Source: Spirochaetaceae bacterium
Lineage (GTDB): Bacteria; Spirochaetota; Leptospiria; Leptospirales; Leptonemataceae
Reading direction: 5' to 3'
Assembly (NCBI GenBank): GCA_002729885.1
Contig: PBUB01000021.1
Location: forward strand, 410,451-474,450
DNA: 64,000 nt
Position numbers and translations under genes: made by a program. The notes below the pieces were generated by a model that did no database searches, was not told where the DNA came from, and saw only the letters and a list, made by a program, of their open reading frames with translations. Position 1 is the stretch's first letter, and the number at the start of each line of letters is the position of its first letter. Positions 47,634 to 57,782 of the stretch are shown piece after piece.

Positions 47634-48641
47634 CTAGGCGGGCCGAACCTCATTTGAGAGCGCTTCTCCTGCAGTGAATTGCCGCAGGTTCTCCAGGGTC
47701 ACGTGGGCAATCTCTTTGAGCGCATTTTCGGTAAAGAAAGCCTGATGACCGGTTATCAACACATTGGGAAAAGTCAGCAAACGGGCGATATCATCATCCA
47801 GGAGTACATCGCTGGAGTGATCGGCAAAGAAAAGCTCCTCTTCCTGTTCGTAGACATCGATGCCCAGGCCTCCGATGATTCCCTGTTTCAGTCCGCGAAT
47901 TACAGCAGGAGTATCAATAATGGGACCGCGGCTGGTATTAATGAGAATAACTCCTGGCTTCAGTTGCAAGATCACCTCTTCGTTGATCATATGCTTGCTA
48001 CTGGGCGTAAGAGGACAATGAAGCGAAATGATATCGGAAAGAGCATAGATTTGTTCTAGCTCGCAGAACTCAATAGATCCGTGGGCCGAGTCCTGAGATT
48101 GGGTTTCCTTCTGAACGGGATCGTAGGCCAGCACCCGGCAGCCGAAGCCCTCCATGATGCGCGCAAACACCGATCCAATTCGGCCCATGCCAATCACTCC
48201 TACCGTTCTTCCATAAAGATCAAATCCTACCAGACCGTCCAGGGCGAAGTTCCCTTCGCGCACACGATTGTAGGCTTTGTGGGTTTTTCGATTCAATGTC
48301 AGTAGCAAGGCCACAGCGTGTTCTGCCACTGCATGAGGGGAATAGGCTGGAACTCGAACCACCTTTAATCCATGTTCGCTGGCACTTTTTAGATCTACAT
48401 TGTTGAATCCGGCGCATCGCAGTGCTATGATTTTAACCCCTTCCCTTGAAAGAGAGGCTATGGTCTCTGCATCTACATGATCGTTGACAAAGACGCAAAC
48501 TGCATCGAAGCCCTGGGCCAGGCTTGCAGTGAGTGCTGATAGAGGTGCCTCCAGGAAGGTGATTTCAAAACCGTAATCCGCATTCATGCGATTAAAGAAT
48601 TGTCTGTCGTAGGAGCGAGTGCTAAAGAAAGCGATCTTCAT
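47634..48641 (-). CDS. D-2-hydroxyacid dehydrogenase (D-lactate dehydrogenase-like)
   Basis: MKIAFFSTRSYDRQFFNRMN; GRTVGVIGMGRIGSVFARIMEGFGCRVLAYDP; NVLITGHQAFFTENAL. Confidence 0.93.
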   Translation of the reverse strand: MKIAFFSTRSYDRQFFNRMNADYGFEITFLEAPLSALTASLAQGFDAVCVFVNDHVDAETIASLSREGVKIIALRCAGFNNVDLKSASEHGLKVVRVPAYSPHAVAEHAVALLLTLNRKTHKAYNRVREGNFALDGLVGFDLYGRTVGVIGMGRIGSVFARIMEGFGCRVLAYDPVQKETQSQDSAHGSIEFCELEQIYALSDIISLHCPLTPSSKHMINEEVILQLKPGVILINTSRGPIIDTPAVIRGLKQGIIGGLGIDVYEQEEELFFADHSSDVLLDDDIARLLTFPNVLITGHQAFFTENALKEIAHVTLENLRQFTAGEALSNEVRPA

Positions 48642-48758
48642 GGTCGCATTGTAGCTCTGGCTTCGAAAATGCAAGGTATTCATATTTTTTCCAACTGCAT
48701 CCGTCCTGTTTCGCACGATATGTTGACATTTCTCCAGCATCCCTTTCTCTAAGCGACT

Positions 48759-50573
48759 ATGGAAGCGAACAAAGAAGCGGGATTGATGAGCCGAAAGAAT
48801 TTGCTGGTGGCCCTGGGTGGAATGGCTGCGGCAGGAGTGTCCTATAGGTTTCTAAGAAGCGATGATAATGGGCTGGGTTCTATCCCGGCCAGAAAACAGA
48901 TTGATCCTTCCCTGTTTCAAGCTTCCGGCCCTCGCAGAAAGCGTACTGTGGCCGCATCCGCGAATCGCACTCTCTTAAAAAACGGGTATATTGTGGATGG
49001 TAGCGGACAGCCCGGCTTCGTGGGTGACCTGATGATTCGCGGCGATCGCCTTGAAATAATTTCGCGGGACGATATTCAGTTTTCGGGCAGGGTCATAGAC
49101 TGTGAGGGCCTGGTGGTGGCTCCCGGATTCATTGATCCGCATTCCCATATGGATCAAATTATCGCCGAGGATGGCAGAGAGAACCTGAAACTACCCTTTA
49201 CGGAACAGGGAATTACTACAATCATAGTAGGTAACTGCGGACACGGGATTGCCGCTATCGATCCGGATGGTGGACACAGAGATTTGCTGGAGAAAGGTCT
49301 GGCTGGAAAGTCTGCCGAAGCATGGAGTACCTATGATCAGTATTTCCAGCATCTTTCCAGGACCAGGTTAACGCATAATGTAGCTGCCATGGCTGGCCAC
49401 GGAACCACGCGTACCAGTATTCATGGATTCGATGCGAATGCTCTTCCGGCGAAAAAGGAGCGTCAATTGATCTACCTGCTGGAGGAAGCCATGGAGCAGG
49501 GGGCCCTGGGCGTATCCTTTGGACTGCAATACGAACCTGGAGTCTTTACGCCTCTCCAAGAGCTTGCGCTGGTATCAAAATCGGTGGCCCGCCGGGATCG
49601 AATCGTCAGCAGTCACATGAAGGCCTATTCCAGCATCTCTGGCACTTATCCCCTGAAGCTTTTTGGTCGCCCGCATAACTTGCTTGCCATTGACGATATG
49701 CTATCCATAGCCCGGGAAACCGGTGTGCGAATGCAGCTATCCCATCTAATATTTGTAGGTTCCTCCACCTAGGATACCTGCGAGGAAGCGTTGAGTCTCA
49801 TCGATGAAGGTATTCAGTCAGGACTGGATTTAATGTTTGATACCTATTCCTATCATTGCGGCTTTTCGGTCATAAATGTTTTATACCCTGAATGGTTCCT
49901 GGCCCGAGTTCCGGAGGTTTACAGCGATACCTGGGCCCTGTTTCGTCTGCGCGCCGAACTGGAGCTCATTGTCGCATTGCTCGGTTTTGGTTATGAAAAT
50001 GTACAGGTACTGAATACCAAACATCCAGCGCTCAAGAAATACAACGGAATGTTTCTAAAAGACATTGCAGATGCCAGAGGGCTCAGTCAGTTCGAAAACT
50101 TCCTGGATGTTACCGAAAAAAGTGAAGGCCGAGCGGTGGTTCTGAATCATCGCTATAGCAGCCAGGAGAATATCAAAAAGCTAATGAAACATCCGGCCTC
50201 GCTTTATATGACCGATGCCCTGGTCTATGAGGAGGGAGCGCAGAATCCGGCTTCCTTTGGATGTTATCCCCGATTCTTACAGTTTGCCAGGGATTTTGAT
50301 CTATTGAGCCTGGAATCCTGCGTTTCCAAAATGACCGGAGCTGTGGCCAAACGATTTAACCTTCCGAATAGAGGCTTGCTTAAAGAGGGATACTATGCAG
50401 ATATCACTATTTTTGATTGGGCCAATATCCAGGATTTGAACACAAGAAGCCAAACAGACCGTAGACCGGCAGGCATTGAGTCCGTTTATATCAATGGCCG
50501 CCAGGTTCTGGAAAAAGGAAAAGCCCGGCCCGGTGCCACTTATGGCAGGGTGATTCGTGCCGGAGGGGCTTGA
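48759..50573 (+). pseudogene. N-acyl-D-amino-acid deacylase-like amidohydrolase interrupted by an in-frame TAG
   Basis: ORFs 48759..49772 and 49791..50573 are in the same frame; TAG at 49770-49772 sits in HLIFVGSST*DTCEEALSLIDEG. Family motifs on both sides (VAPGFIDPHSHMD ... GYYADITIFDW). Confidence 0.85.
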
Positions 50574-50601
50574 ATCATCCCTGCCCATATATGAATCAGA
50601 A

Positions 50602-52281
50602 TCACAGGTTGGAAATCGTCCCGGAGTCGAAATCCAGTATTTGATTTGGCATCAGGTGCGCTGCGAAAGCATGATCATGGGTCACAAAGAGGATCGCACC
50701 CCGGTAATCGTTCAAGGTTCGCAGCAGCTCTTCGCGGGCGACCAGATCCAGATTCTGCTCAGGCTCATCCAGAATCAAAATCGCAGGCTCCATCAGTGCT
50801 GCCAGGCATAACAGAATGCGCATCCTTTCTCCTCCGCTATATGAATCCAGCGGCCGCTTCACATCGCCACCAATTCCGGAATAGCCCAGCAGGGTTCTCC
50901 ATTGAGACCGAATTTCGGATGCCGGGAGGGGACCTCCTGAAGTTGTTTCCCAGAGTTCTTCAAATGCGGCCTCGAGACTGAGGGATTGGCGAAAAGGAAG
51001 ATTCTGGGGCAGGTAGAATACTCTTCCGCCGAAGTGGATCGTGCACTCATTCTGCCCGGTTGGTCCCCGTCCGACCCATCTTTGCAGCATGGTTTCCAGA
51101 AAGGTGGTTTTTCCGCAGCCATTACTGCCTCGAATCCACATTCGCTGCCCCGGAAGTAACCTGAATGAAAGAGTGAATGGAAATAAAGATTGCATTTCCG
51201 GTCTTTCTTTCGCTTTCGCGGATGTCCTGGACACATTCTCTTTGTCTCTGGCTGACTGGCGCGCTTCTGCCTTACCCGAGGACACGATTGCTCCGGGGAC
51301 CTCCCTGGCTGTTTCCTTTCGTCCGGGCCTGGTCAATCCTGCTGACTCCCTGTTGGATCGGTATTCTGCGAAGTTCCCATTATTCGTAGGACTTGTTGAT
51401 ACCGAAGTCCGCTGGAATCCTTCGAATCCAGATATTTCCAGGGCTGCCCTGCGCGAATCGCCAGCAGGTATGGAGACGATGCCATCCTTGCTTCTGCCCA
51501 GAGATAGCAGTTCCAGACGGGCCTGCTCCCGGGTGTGCGTATTCTGCTTTACTTTTCTCTTGTTATGCTTATCCAGTCTGGCTTCCGTTTTCTGGGCCCG
51601 ATTCTTCTGTCTATTAATTAGAGACCTGGGGATGTTCTGTGTAAGATTATCCTTCTGGGCTTTTCGGGTTCGATGGGCCTGGCGATTCAGGATTTCGCGG
51701 CTGCTTTTCTCTGCCCTGCGAATCGTAGCATCAAGGCTTGTGATCTTTCGCTCCCGTGCAGCAGACTGATGCTGCCGCTGCAGGATATAGGTATCGTAGT
51801 TTCCTCCATAGGATGTTAGTATCCCATTCTGCAAATGAAGTATCTCATCTACCTGGTAAAGAAAATCCAGGTCATGGCTCACGATTAGTTTGTAGCCAGG
51901 CACTTCTTTGAGAAAATTCAGAGCCTTAAAGCGAAAATTCACATCCAGATGCCGAAAAGGCTCATCCAGGAGAAGAACGGATCCTGGTTTAAAACGATCC
52001 ATCCAATCAAGCCAGCGAAAGCTCTGAATCTGACCCTCGCTTAAAGCAGCATCATCGGGATGCTGGCCTCCATAGATCACATCCACAGCCTCATCCACAC
52101 AGCGTTGATTGAGGACCTGTAACAGAGTGGACTTCCCGCCGCCATTAGGGCCGGTAAGGGCAACCAGGGAGCCAGACATTTTTAGCTCCAGTTTTTTGAA
52201 CAGATGCGAAGGCGCACCCAGTTCGTCTGAATTTAGATTGGAAAAATGCATACTAAACCTCCGGAAAGAATCCGAAACCAT
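50602..52281 (-). CDS. ABC-F-like dual ATPase
   Basis: Two Walker A motifs (GPNGGGKST, GSNGCGKTT), LSEGQ and YSGGERMR signatures, long basic linker with two Walker B LLLDEP/LILDEP. Confidence 0.9.
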   Translation of the reverse strand: MVSDSFRRFSMHFSNLNSDELGAPSHLFKKLELKMSGSLVALTGPNGGGKSTLLQVLNQRCVDEAVDVIYGGQHPDDAALSEGQIQSFRWLDWMDRFKPGSVLLLDEPFRHLDVNFRFKALNFLKEVPGYKLIVSHDLDFLYQVDEILHLQNGILTSYGGNYDTYILQRQHQSAARERKITSLDATIRRAEKSSREILNRQAHRTRKAQKDNLTQNIPRSLINRQKNRAQKTEARLDKHNKRKVKQNTHTREQARLELLSLGRSKDGIVSIPAGDSRRAALEISGFEGFQRTSVSTSPTNNGNFAEYRSNRESAGLTRPGRKETAREVPGAIVSSGKAEARQSARDKENVSRTSAKAKERPEMQSLFPFTLSFRLLPGQRMWIRGSNGCGKTTFLETMLQRWVGRGPTGQNECTIHFGGRVFYLPQNLPFRQSLSLEAAFEELWETTSGGPLPASEIRSQWRTLLGYSGIGGDVKRPLDSYSGGERMRILLCLAALMEPAILILDEPEQNLDLVAREELLRTLNDYRGAILFVTHDHAFAAHLMPNQILDFDSGTISNL

Positions 52282-52482
52282 GCTCGATAGAGCGAAGATA
52301 TGGTAGGTTTAGTTGCGCATAGGAAGGTCCTGAGACCTGAGCAAAGTAAGATGCATTTTCGCAGGAAGGTCAACTAAAAAATAACTTTCCTCACAGGGCG
52401 CCAGGAAACGCGAAGGAAAGCTTCTTTGAGAAGAGTCCGGCGGCGAGCCATAATAGAAGTATCGCGGCTATCTCTAAAGAGA

Positions 52483-52508
52483 AAAGGCCCGGCGAAAACC
52501 GGGCCTTT
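52483..52508 (-). terminator. Rho-independent terminator
   Basis: AAAGGCCCGG-CGAAAA-CCGGGCCTTT stem-loop downstream of 52553..53860; followed by TTTTC on the minus strand. Confidence 0.75.
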
Positions 52509-52552
52509 CTGGGGAAGTCTGCAGTAGATCTGCAGAAATCAGAAATTCTGGA

Positions 52553-53860
52553 TCAAGAACCGCGAAACAGCTGACGGTAATCCAGCTTGTTCTGGAGCTT
52601 ATATACCGGAGAGCCGGAGATTTTGCCCAGATACTCGGGAACTGGAATGCCTGCTGCATCGATGAATTTTTTAGTTTCATCTACGCCGCCCAGCAGATCC
52701 ACCCATGCGGATGGGGGAACCCAGTTGAAGCCGAATCCCATGGCGCCATCTACTCCGTCTTGATCCGTTACATCCGGAATCAGAGAATAGGAATAGGAAA
52801 TGTAGCGAGCGATGAATCGACGAACCAGATCTGCTTCTTCGCTCTTATCACTTTTCAGTAAATCCGCAAAGTGGAAGTACTGAGACTCATGAATCAAAGC
52901 AGCAGCCTTTTTCTTGAAGGAAAGATCCAGTTTGGGCAGATCTTCGTAATTTCCGGTCTTGATGTTATAGACCTTTTTAACGCTCTTTCCTTCCGGAGTC
53001 TTTTCGCGCATATAAAGACCTTTGCCCTTTTTGTTCCCCAGAGCTCCCTGATCGATGAGCTTCTGTAGATACCCGGGCATCTTGAAGGTTTCATGAGCGC
53101 TATCTTTGGTATTTTCGTAGATGTTATCTACAATAGCTTTGTGAACATCCAGGCCTACCAGGTCTGCTGTGGCCAGAGGAGCCATGGCCCGCCCTGTATA
53201 GCCAGAAAGTAGCTGATCAACGAGATGGATTCCACCTTTGTCGGCCATTTTTTCTGCATAGATGGCTGCTTCGTTCATGAACTGGAAGCCAATTCTGTTG
53301 CCTGCGAATCCAGGGCGATCATTGGCAATAATAACATGCCGATGCAGCTTTTTCTCCAGGTATTCGGACAGCTCTTTTGTATAGGCTGGATCATTCTTGG
53401 GATGAACAATCAGTTCGCAGAGCACCAGCTTGTAAGGAGGGTTGAAGAAGTGAGTTCCGTAATAGTACTTCTGTCCATCTTCGTCCAGATGCGAAGCAAG
53501 TCTTTCGATAGAAAGTCCAGAGCTCACTGTGGAAACCAGCGTCCCGGGCTTTCTGGCTGCCGAGATTCGCTTCATTAAAGGTTCTTTTACATCGTAGGTT
53601 TCTGCCACCAGCTCGAACACCCAGTCTGATTCGGAGACAGCCTTTTCCAGGTCGTCATCGTAGGTGCCGGGAATAAGCTTGTCCGTGAAAACACCGGATC
53701 GCACGGAAGCTACCGCTGTCTGAATACCTTCTTTAGCCTTATCCAGGGTTCGGGCCAGCATGTACACTTTAGCGCCTCCGAAGGCAGCTACAATGGCTGC
53801 ACTGTTGGCACCCATCGTTCCATTTGCACCCAGGATCGTTACGGTCTTAAAATCCTTCAT
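52553..53860 (-). CDS. 3-hydroxyacyl-CoA dehydrogenase
   Basis: [64 protein letters not shown]. Confidence 0.92.
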   Translation of the reverse strand: MKDFKTVTILGANGTMGANSAAIVAAFGGAKVYMLARTLDKAKEGIQTAVASVRSGVFTDKLIPGTYDDDLEKAVSESDWVFELVAETYDVKEPLMKRISAARKPGTLVSTVSSGLSIERLASHLDEDGQKYYYGTHFFNPPYKLVLCELIVHPKNDPAYTKELSEYLEKKLHRHVIIANDRPGFAGNRIGFQFMNEAAIYAEKMADKGGIHLVDQLLSGYTGRAMAPLATADLVGLDVHKAIVDNIYENTKDSAHETFKMPGYLQKLIDQGALGNKKGKGLYMREKTPEGKSVKKVYNIKTGNYEDLPKLDLSFKKKAAALIHESQYFHFADLLKSDKSEEADLVRRFIARYISYSYSLIPDVTDQDGVDGAMGFGFNWVPPSAWVDLLGGVDETKKFIDAAGIPVPEYLGKISGSPVYKLQNKLDYRQLFRGS

Positions 53861-54065
53861 AGCGTTTCTTTTTCTCCTGGCGCTGATGCTCGGGCAATCC
53901 AGCGCATGATATGATACCAGGCCCGGAGGCCTCTTTCATTCCACTAACTGTGGTTTAATGCCCCTCCGATCCGGGGCCTGGACAGCTTCCGGTGTCCGGT
54001 TCCTGAGTCAAATCCTTTGGATTAAGCACTTTACCCCGTATTCTGTTGCAGCAGGCTGGGCAGGC

Positions 54066-54470
54066 ATGTTCCACCGGGACTACATTCTGCGACTGATCCA
54101 GGAGTTTGCCGTATTTCTGGCAAGGCTCACTGGCCTGAAGGACCGAAATGATCCCGAGGTGGTGTTTCTGGAGCTGGAACGTTCCTTCAGGCAATTTCTG
54201 GGCTATGACTCTCCTCTACTGGAAAGCCTGGGGCCGGATGGAGCTCTTTCGGTGCTGTCAGCAGCGGATGGCGGAAATCCAGATCAACTGGCCATGGGTG
54301 CCATCCTGTTTCGGGAGAAGGCAGAAAACTACAGGAAGTACGGCGATCCCGGCATGGCAGCAAAGTGCGAAAAGCTCTCGGCCCGACTGAGTCAGGCCAT
54401 CGACGGTCGACCACTGTCTCCAGAGATTCGTAAGCTTCTAGAATCCACTCCATCGGCCGAGCATTCCTGA
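54066..54470 (+). CDS. Small hypothetical protein (DUF6483-like)
   Basis: MFHRDYILRLIQEFAVFLARLTGL helical N-terminus; ORF 53958..54470 with internal Met. Confidence 0.5.
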   Translation: MFHRDYILRLIQEFAVFLARLTGLKDRNDPEVVFLELERSFRQFLGYDSPLLESLGPDGALSVLSAADGGNPDQLAMGAILFREKAENYRKYGDPGMAAKCEKLSARLSQAIDGRPLSPEIRKLLESTPSAEHS

Positions 54471-54521
54471 AGATCCATCATGAAGCGTACGCGTCGCAAT
54501 ATGCGATCCACCGCTTCCCAT

Positions 54522-56078
54522 TTAGAGTCCCAGGCGATATTCGGCCCCAAAGCTCAATCGAATATGATGGTCTCGAAGGCCCCCAAATTTGAAAGAGTCG
54601 TTCATAGACTGGATCTGCAGATACGCTGACAATGGATCCAGCCCGCTGAAATTCTGAGCGATGTTTGGCTCTGAAACGGTGGCCATTCCGTTCTGACCGG
54701 CCAGACCCATATAGAATCGTAAATCCGGCATGAAGCTGTAGTAAAGAGTGGAGTTATACGTGGTTGCTTCGTAGAACACCTTTGGATCCAGTCTGAAAGT
54801 TCTCTGGCCTGTGTAGCTGCCTCCGGAATCGAAGAAATTTCCGCGATTATCGGAGACGGCGGACCCCTGTAATTGAATAGCTCCGCCGCTCAATTTCCAT
54901 TCAAAAGACTGTCCAAACAGCTGAAATGAGTAGAGTACTTCCAGGCTGCCGCGCACTCCACGGAGCCACATCCGATTCTTTGTGGTCTGGGTTCCAAAGT
55001 AACTTAGCGCAGAAGTTTGAAATCCAAAGGCACTTCCATCGTTGTTTGACTCTGTAATCTGAGCCAGATATTCTACTACGGGTCGGACTTCCAGAAAGTC
55101 ATTTGAATAGGCCGTAATCCCCAGACCAAACGAATGTTCCACCCGGCTCAGGTCCCGGGCATAGTCTAGATCCAGAACAAAAGAATCTGTTGGTAGCCCG
55201 GTAAGTACATCGGTGGTAGTGCCCAGTTCATAGTTCGCCCGGCTGTAGGCTGATTCCAGTCTTCTGGATGATACTCGCACAAGAAATCTATCGTAAAGAT
55301 ATTCGATTTCGCCTCCGTAAGACGCTCCGTCGACATAGCTTGCTGGCGAAGAGGTTATAGATTTGTTGCTAACCGGACCGCGAATGGCATTGAACTCATC
55401 CACGAATGGAACGAACAGCGGTCGAATCCTTGCTGCACCACCTTCAAGGCGAAAACGCACTTCGTGACGATTTACCTCTTCACCAATGAGAGTTCTGAGT
55501 AAATCGCTATCAAAAAAATCCGGTTCCTTTGTGGACTCAGAAGGATCGGTTTCGGGCTGCTGATTCTCCCTTTGCTCCTGTTCTCTCTGTTCCTGTTCTC
55601 TCTGTTCCTGTTCTTTCTGTTCCTGTTCTTTCTGTTCCTGTTCTTTCTGTTCCTGCTCGCGGGTTTTCTCTTCTTCGATTTGATTTAGAATTTCCTGTTG
55701 CCTGCGCTCTTCTTCTTTTCGCCTCTGCTCTTCCAGCCGTTTTTGCTCTTCCGCTCTTCGCTGGCGTTCGGCCTCTTCGCGCTTGCGTTGCTCTTCCAGT
55801 CTTTTACGTCGCTCCTCTTCTTCTTTTTGCTTATCGTCCTCATCGTTTCCGTAGTTATTGTTGTACAGAATGCGAGCGATTCTGGTCTTGGAAATGACCT
55901 GCCTGCGATTACCGGATACGATAATTACGCTGGCCTGATTCTGCTGAATGATGCGTCCATTGATGCGAGATCCATCGCGCAGCAATACGGTGTCTGCCAG
56001 AAGGGTCACTGGCAGAAATATTAGCATCCATAGAAAGGCGATGAATAGGTTTCGTTTGGGTTGTAGATTTCGTTTCAT
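54522..56078 (-). CDS. Secreted coiled-coil plus putative outer-membrane beta-barrel protein
   Basis: Signal peptide, DTVLLRDGSRINGRIIQQNQASVIIVSGNRRQVISKTRIARILY, Glu/Gln/Lys-rich coiled coil, alternating aromatic beta C-terminus. Confidence 0.65.
   Translation of the reverse strand: MKRNLQPKRNLFIAFLWMLIFLPVTLLADTVLLRDGSRINGRIIQQNQASVIIVSGNRRQVISKTRIARILYNNNYGNDEDDKQKEEEERRKRLEEQRKREEAERQRRAEEQKRLEEQRRKEEERRQQEILNQIEEEKTREQEQKEQEQKEQEQKEQEQREQEQREQEQRENQQPETDPSESTKEPDFFDSDLLRTLIGEEVNRHEVRFRLEGGAARIRPLFVPFVDEFNAIRGPVSNKSITSSPASYVDGASYGGEIEYLYDRFLVRVSSRRLESAYSRANYELGTTTDVLTGLPTDSFVLDLDYARDLSRVEHSFGLGITAYSNDFLEVRPVVEYLAQITESNNDGSAFGFQTSALSYFGTQTTKNRMWLRGVRGSLEVLYSFQLFGQSFEWKLSGGAIQLQGSAVSDNRGNFFDSGGSYTGQRTFRLDPKVFYEATTYNSTLYYSFMPDLRFYMGLAGQNGMATVSEPNIAQNFSGLDPLSAYLQIQSMNDSFKFGGLRDHHIRLSFGAEYRLGL
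55571..55658 (-). repeat. 15-bp tandem repeat array encoding EQEQK/R-type pentapeptides
   Basis: Repeated CTCTCTGTTCCTGTT/CTTTCTGTTCCTGTT units inside the coding sequence. Confidence 0.9.
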
Positions 56079-56090
56079 ATCAGGGATCTT

Positions 56091-57155
56091 TCAATCGGAT
56101 GCAGCCTGCGCCTCTGCCAGCCGCTCCAGAACTTCTTTTTCTTTTTCCAATCCTGCTCGATTATGCTCCAGAAAAAATGGGTCTCCAGGGTTCGCAAGAA
56201 GGACATTGATTTGATCCAGAGCTCTTGCGTAATCCCGAGATTCTCTGTAGATATCGGCCAGATAATAGTGAAGGGAAAGGTCATAATCCTGCCTGCGTTC
56301 CCCGGTCAATGTTTCGGTGGGGATACTTTCCAGAAGTACCTGCGCTCGCAGGCGATCTCCAGATGACAGATAGAGACGAGCCATTCCAATCTTCATGCGC
56401 GAATCGTCCGGAAATCGATCCAGGCCCTGCTTCAAATAGATCCTGGCCTGTGGCTTTCTGTCGGTTTCCAGAGAGTAAATTCCCAGGGCATATATCGCAT
56501 CCGGTCTCAGAGGAGCAAGCTCATAAGCCTTTTGATAGTAATGCATTACGCAGCGATGGTCCTGTAATTCTTCGCAGGCCCGGGCAATGTTCATATAAGG
56601 TCCCGGATCACGGGGAATAAGGCCAGAGGATCTTTCAAAAAGCCGTATCGCTTCATCAAAGTTGCGAAGCAGTAAGTTTAATCTGGCCGAATTATACAAG
56701 AATGGATAAAACTGCGGGTCGGCCTTTAACGCCGCTTCAAATCGCTCCAGAGCAAGCTCTTGATTTCTGGTATTGGAAATGTCTTTAAGTAACTCGGTTA
56801 CCGTTTCATTGTTGAATCTTCCAACATCTTGCTCTGTATTTCCCCTCCACTGTATTTCAGTGGTGCCCGCCGGTCCCGGACCCTGAAAATCTTTTCCTGT
56901 ACAAACGATGAAGTCCTGCTTATTTCGAATGAATGTACCTTCCGGGGTGGGCTTACCGGGCATGGGACTGCCATCCTCGGGTATTAGAAGATCAGGGAAT
57001 CCGGATGTTTCTGCCCTGGACGATATAACAGGAAACAATAACGAGAGTACTGCGAAGGCAATCAGCATTCTGACCGAACTTTGCGCAATTCCAGCTGATT
57101 GAACACCGGGGGTTGAAGCCCATCCGGTGCGGAGAATGTTCCGACGCCGTCCCAT
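56091..57155 (-). CDS. TPR-repeat protein
   Basis: Successive TPR units (FYPFLYNSARLNLLLRNFDEAIRLFERSSGLIPRDPGPYMNIARACEEL). Confidence 0.85.
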   Translation of the reverse strand: MGRRRNILRTGWASTPGVQSAGIAQSSVRMLIAFAVLSLLFPVISSRAETSGFPDLLIPEDGSPMPGKPTPEGTFIRNKQDFIVCTGKDFQGPGPAGTTEIQWRGNTEQDVGRFNNETVTELLKDISNTRNQELALERFEAALKADPQFYPFLYNSARLNLLLRNFDEAIRLFERSSGLIPRDPGPYMNIARACEELQDHRCVMHYYQKAYELAPLRPDAIYALGIYSLETDRKPQARIYLKQGLDRFPDDSRMKIGMARLYLSSGDRLRAQVLLESIPTETLTGERRQDYDLSLHYYLADIYRESRDYARALDQINVLLANPGDPFFLEHNRAGLEKEKEVLERLAEAQAASD

Positions 57156-57207
57156 GGTTCTAGTATCGGACGATTTTAACGGTAGATTTGTTTACCCGGG
57201 AACAGAC

Positions 57208-57747
57208 TCAGTTTTCTTCCAGATTCAGTATATCCTGCAAGAAGAATGCTGCCAGGTCATGCCTTCCCGTCATTCCGGCCTTGTCGTAAAGGGCCTGGCT
57301 CTGGTTGCGCACCGTCTTTTCCTTCTTTTCTAATTGAGCGGCCACTTCTTTAAAGCTGTACCCCTGAATAAGCTTTTCGGCCACCTTTTGCTCGCCTTCT
57401 GTAAAACCCCATCGCTGGAACTGCTCCTGCACGGCCTTTCTATAATCATGCATCAGATCATGGTTCTGAATTCGGAACCGATCCAATTCCTGGCGAGTCT
57501 GGCTTAGTTCTCTTGCAGCTCGGCTGAACTCCTGGTCTGCAGAATTGCGAATGGCCAGAATTATCACAGTCATTCCCAGAAGAAATATCCCTTCCATTAG
57601 AGAGTGGATGGTGATCTGGCCTTCTTCCTGAAGGTGATGAAAGATATCATAGATTGTGAATATGAAAATCATCCCGGCAATGGCCAGGCCAATGCGACGA
57701 AGTGTGACTTGAATGTCGGAATGCATCCATCGGGACAAATGACCCAT
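57208..57747 (-). CDS. Membrane-anchored LuxR-type HTH regulator
   Basis: Two N-terminal TM helices; C-terminal FTEGEQKVAEKLIQGYSFKEVAAQLEKKEKTVRNQSQALYDKAGMTGRHDLAAFFL. Confidence 0.85.
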   Translation of the reverse strand: MGHLSRWMHSDIQVTLRRIGLAIAGMIFIFTIYDIFHHLQEEGQITIHSLMEGIFLLGMTVIILAIRNSADQEFSRAARELSQTRQELDRFRIQNHDLMHDYRKAVQEQFQRWGFTEGEQKVAEKLIQGYSFKEVAAQLEKKEKTVRNQSQALYDKAGMTGRHDLAAFFLQDILNLEEN

Positions 57748-57782
57748 TGCTTTTTCTCCTGAACTGGTCTTAAATACTACCT

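Noticed and set aside
51041-51769. 242-aa plus-strand ORF
   Set aside because: Antisense to the ABC-F gene; composition mirrors the basic linker and no family is recognisable.
55529-55897. Plus-strand ORF with repeated VLSVP units
   Set aside because: Antisense reading of the EQEQK-encoding tandem repeat in 54522..56078; no independent coding evidence.
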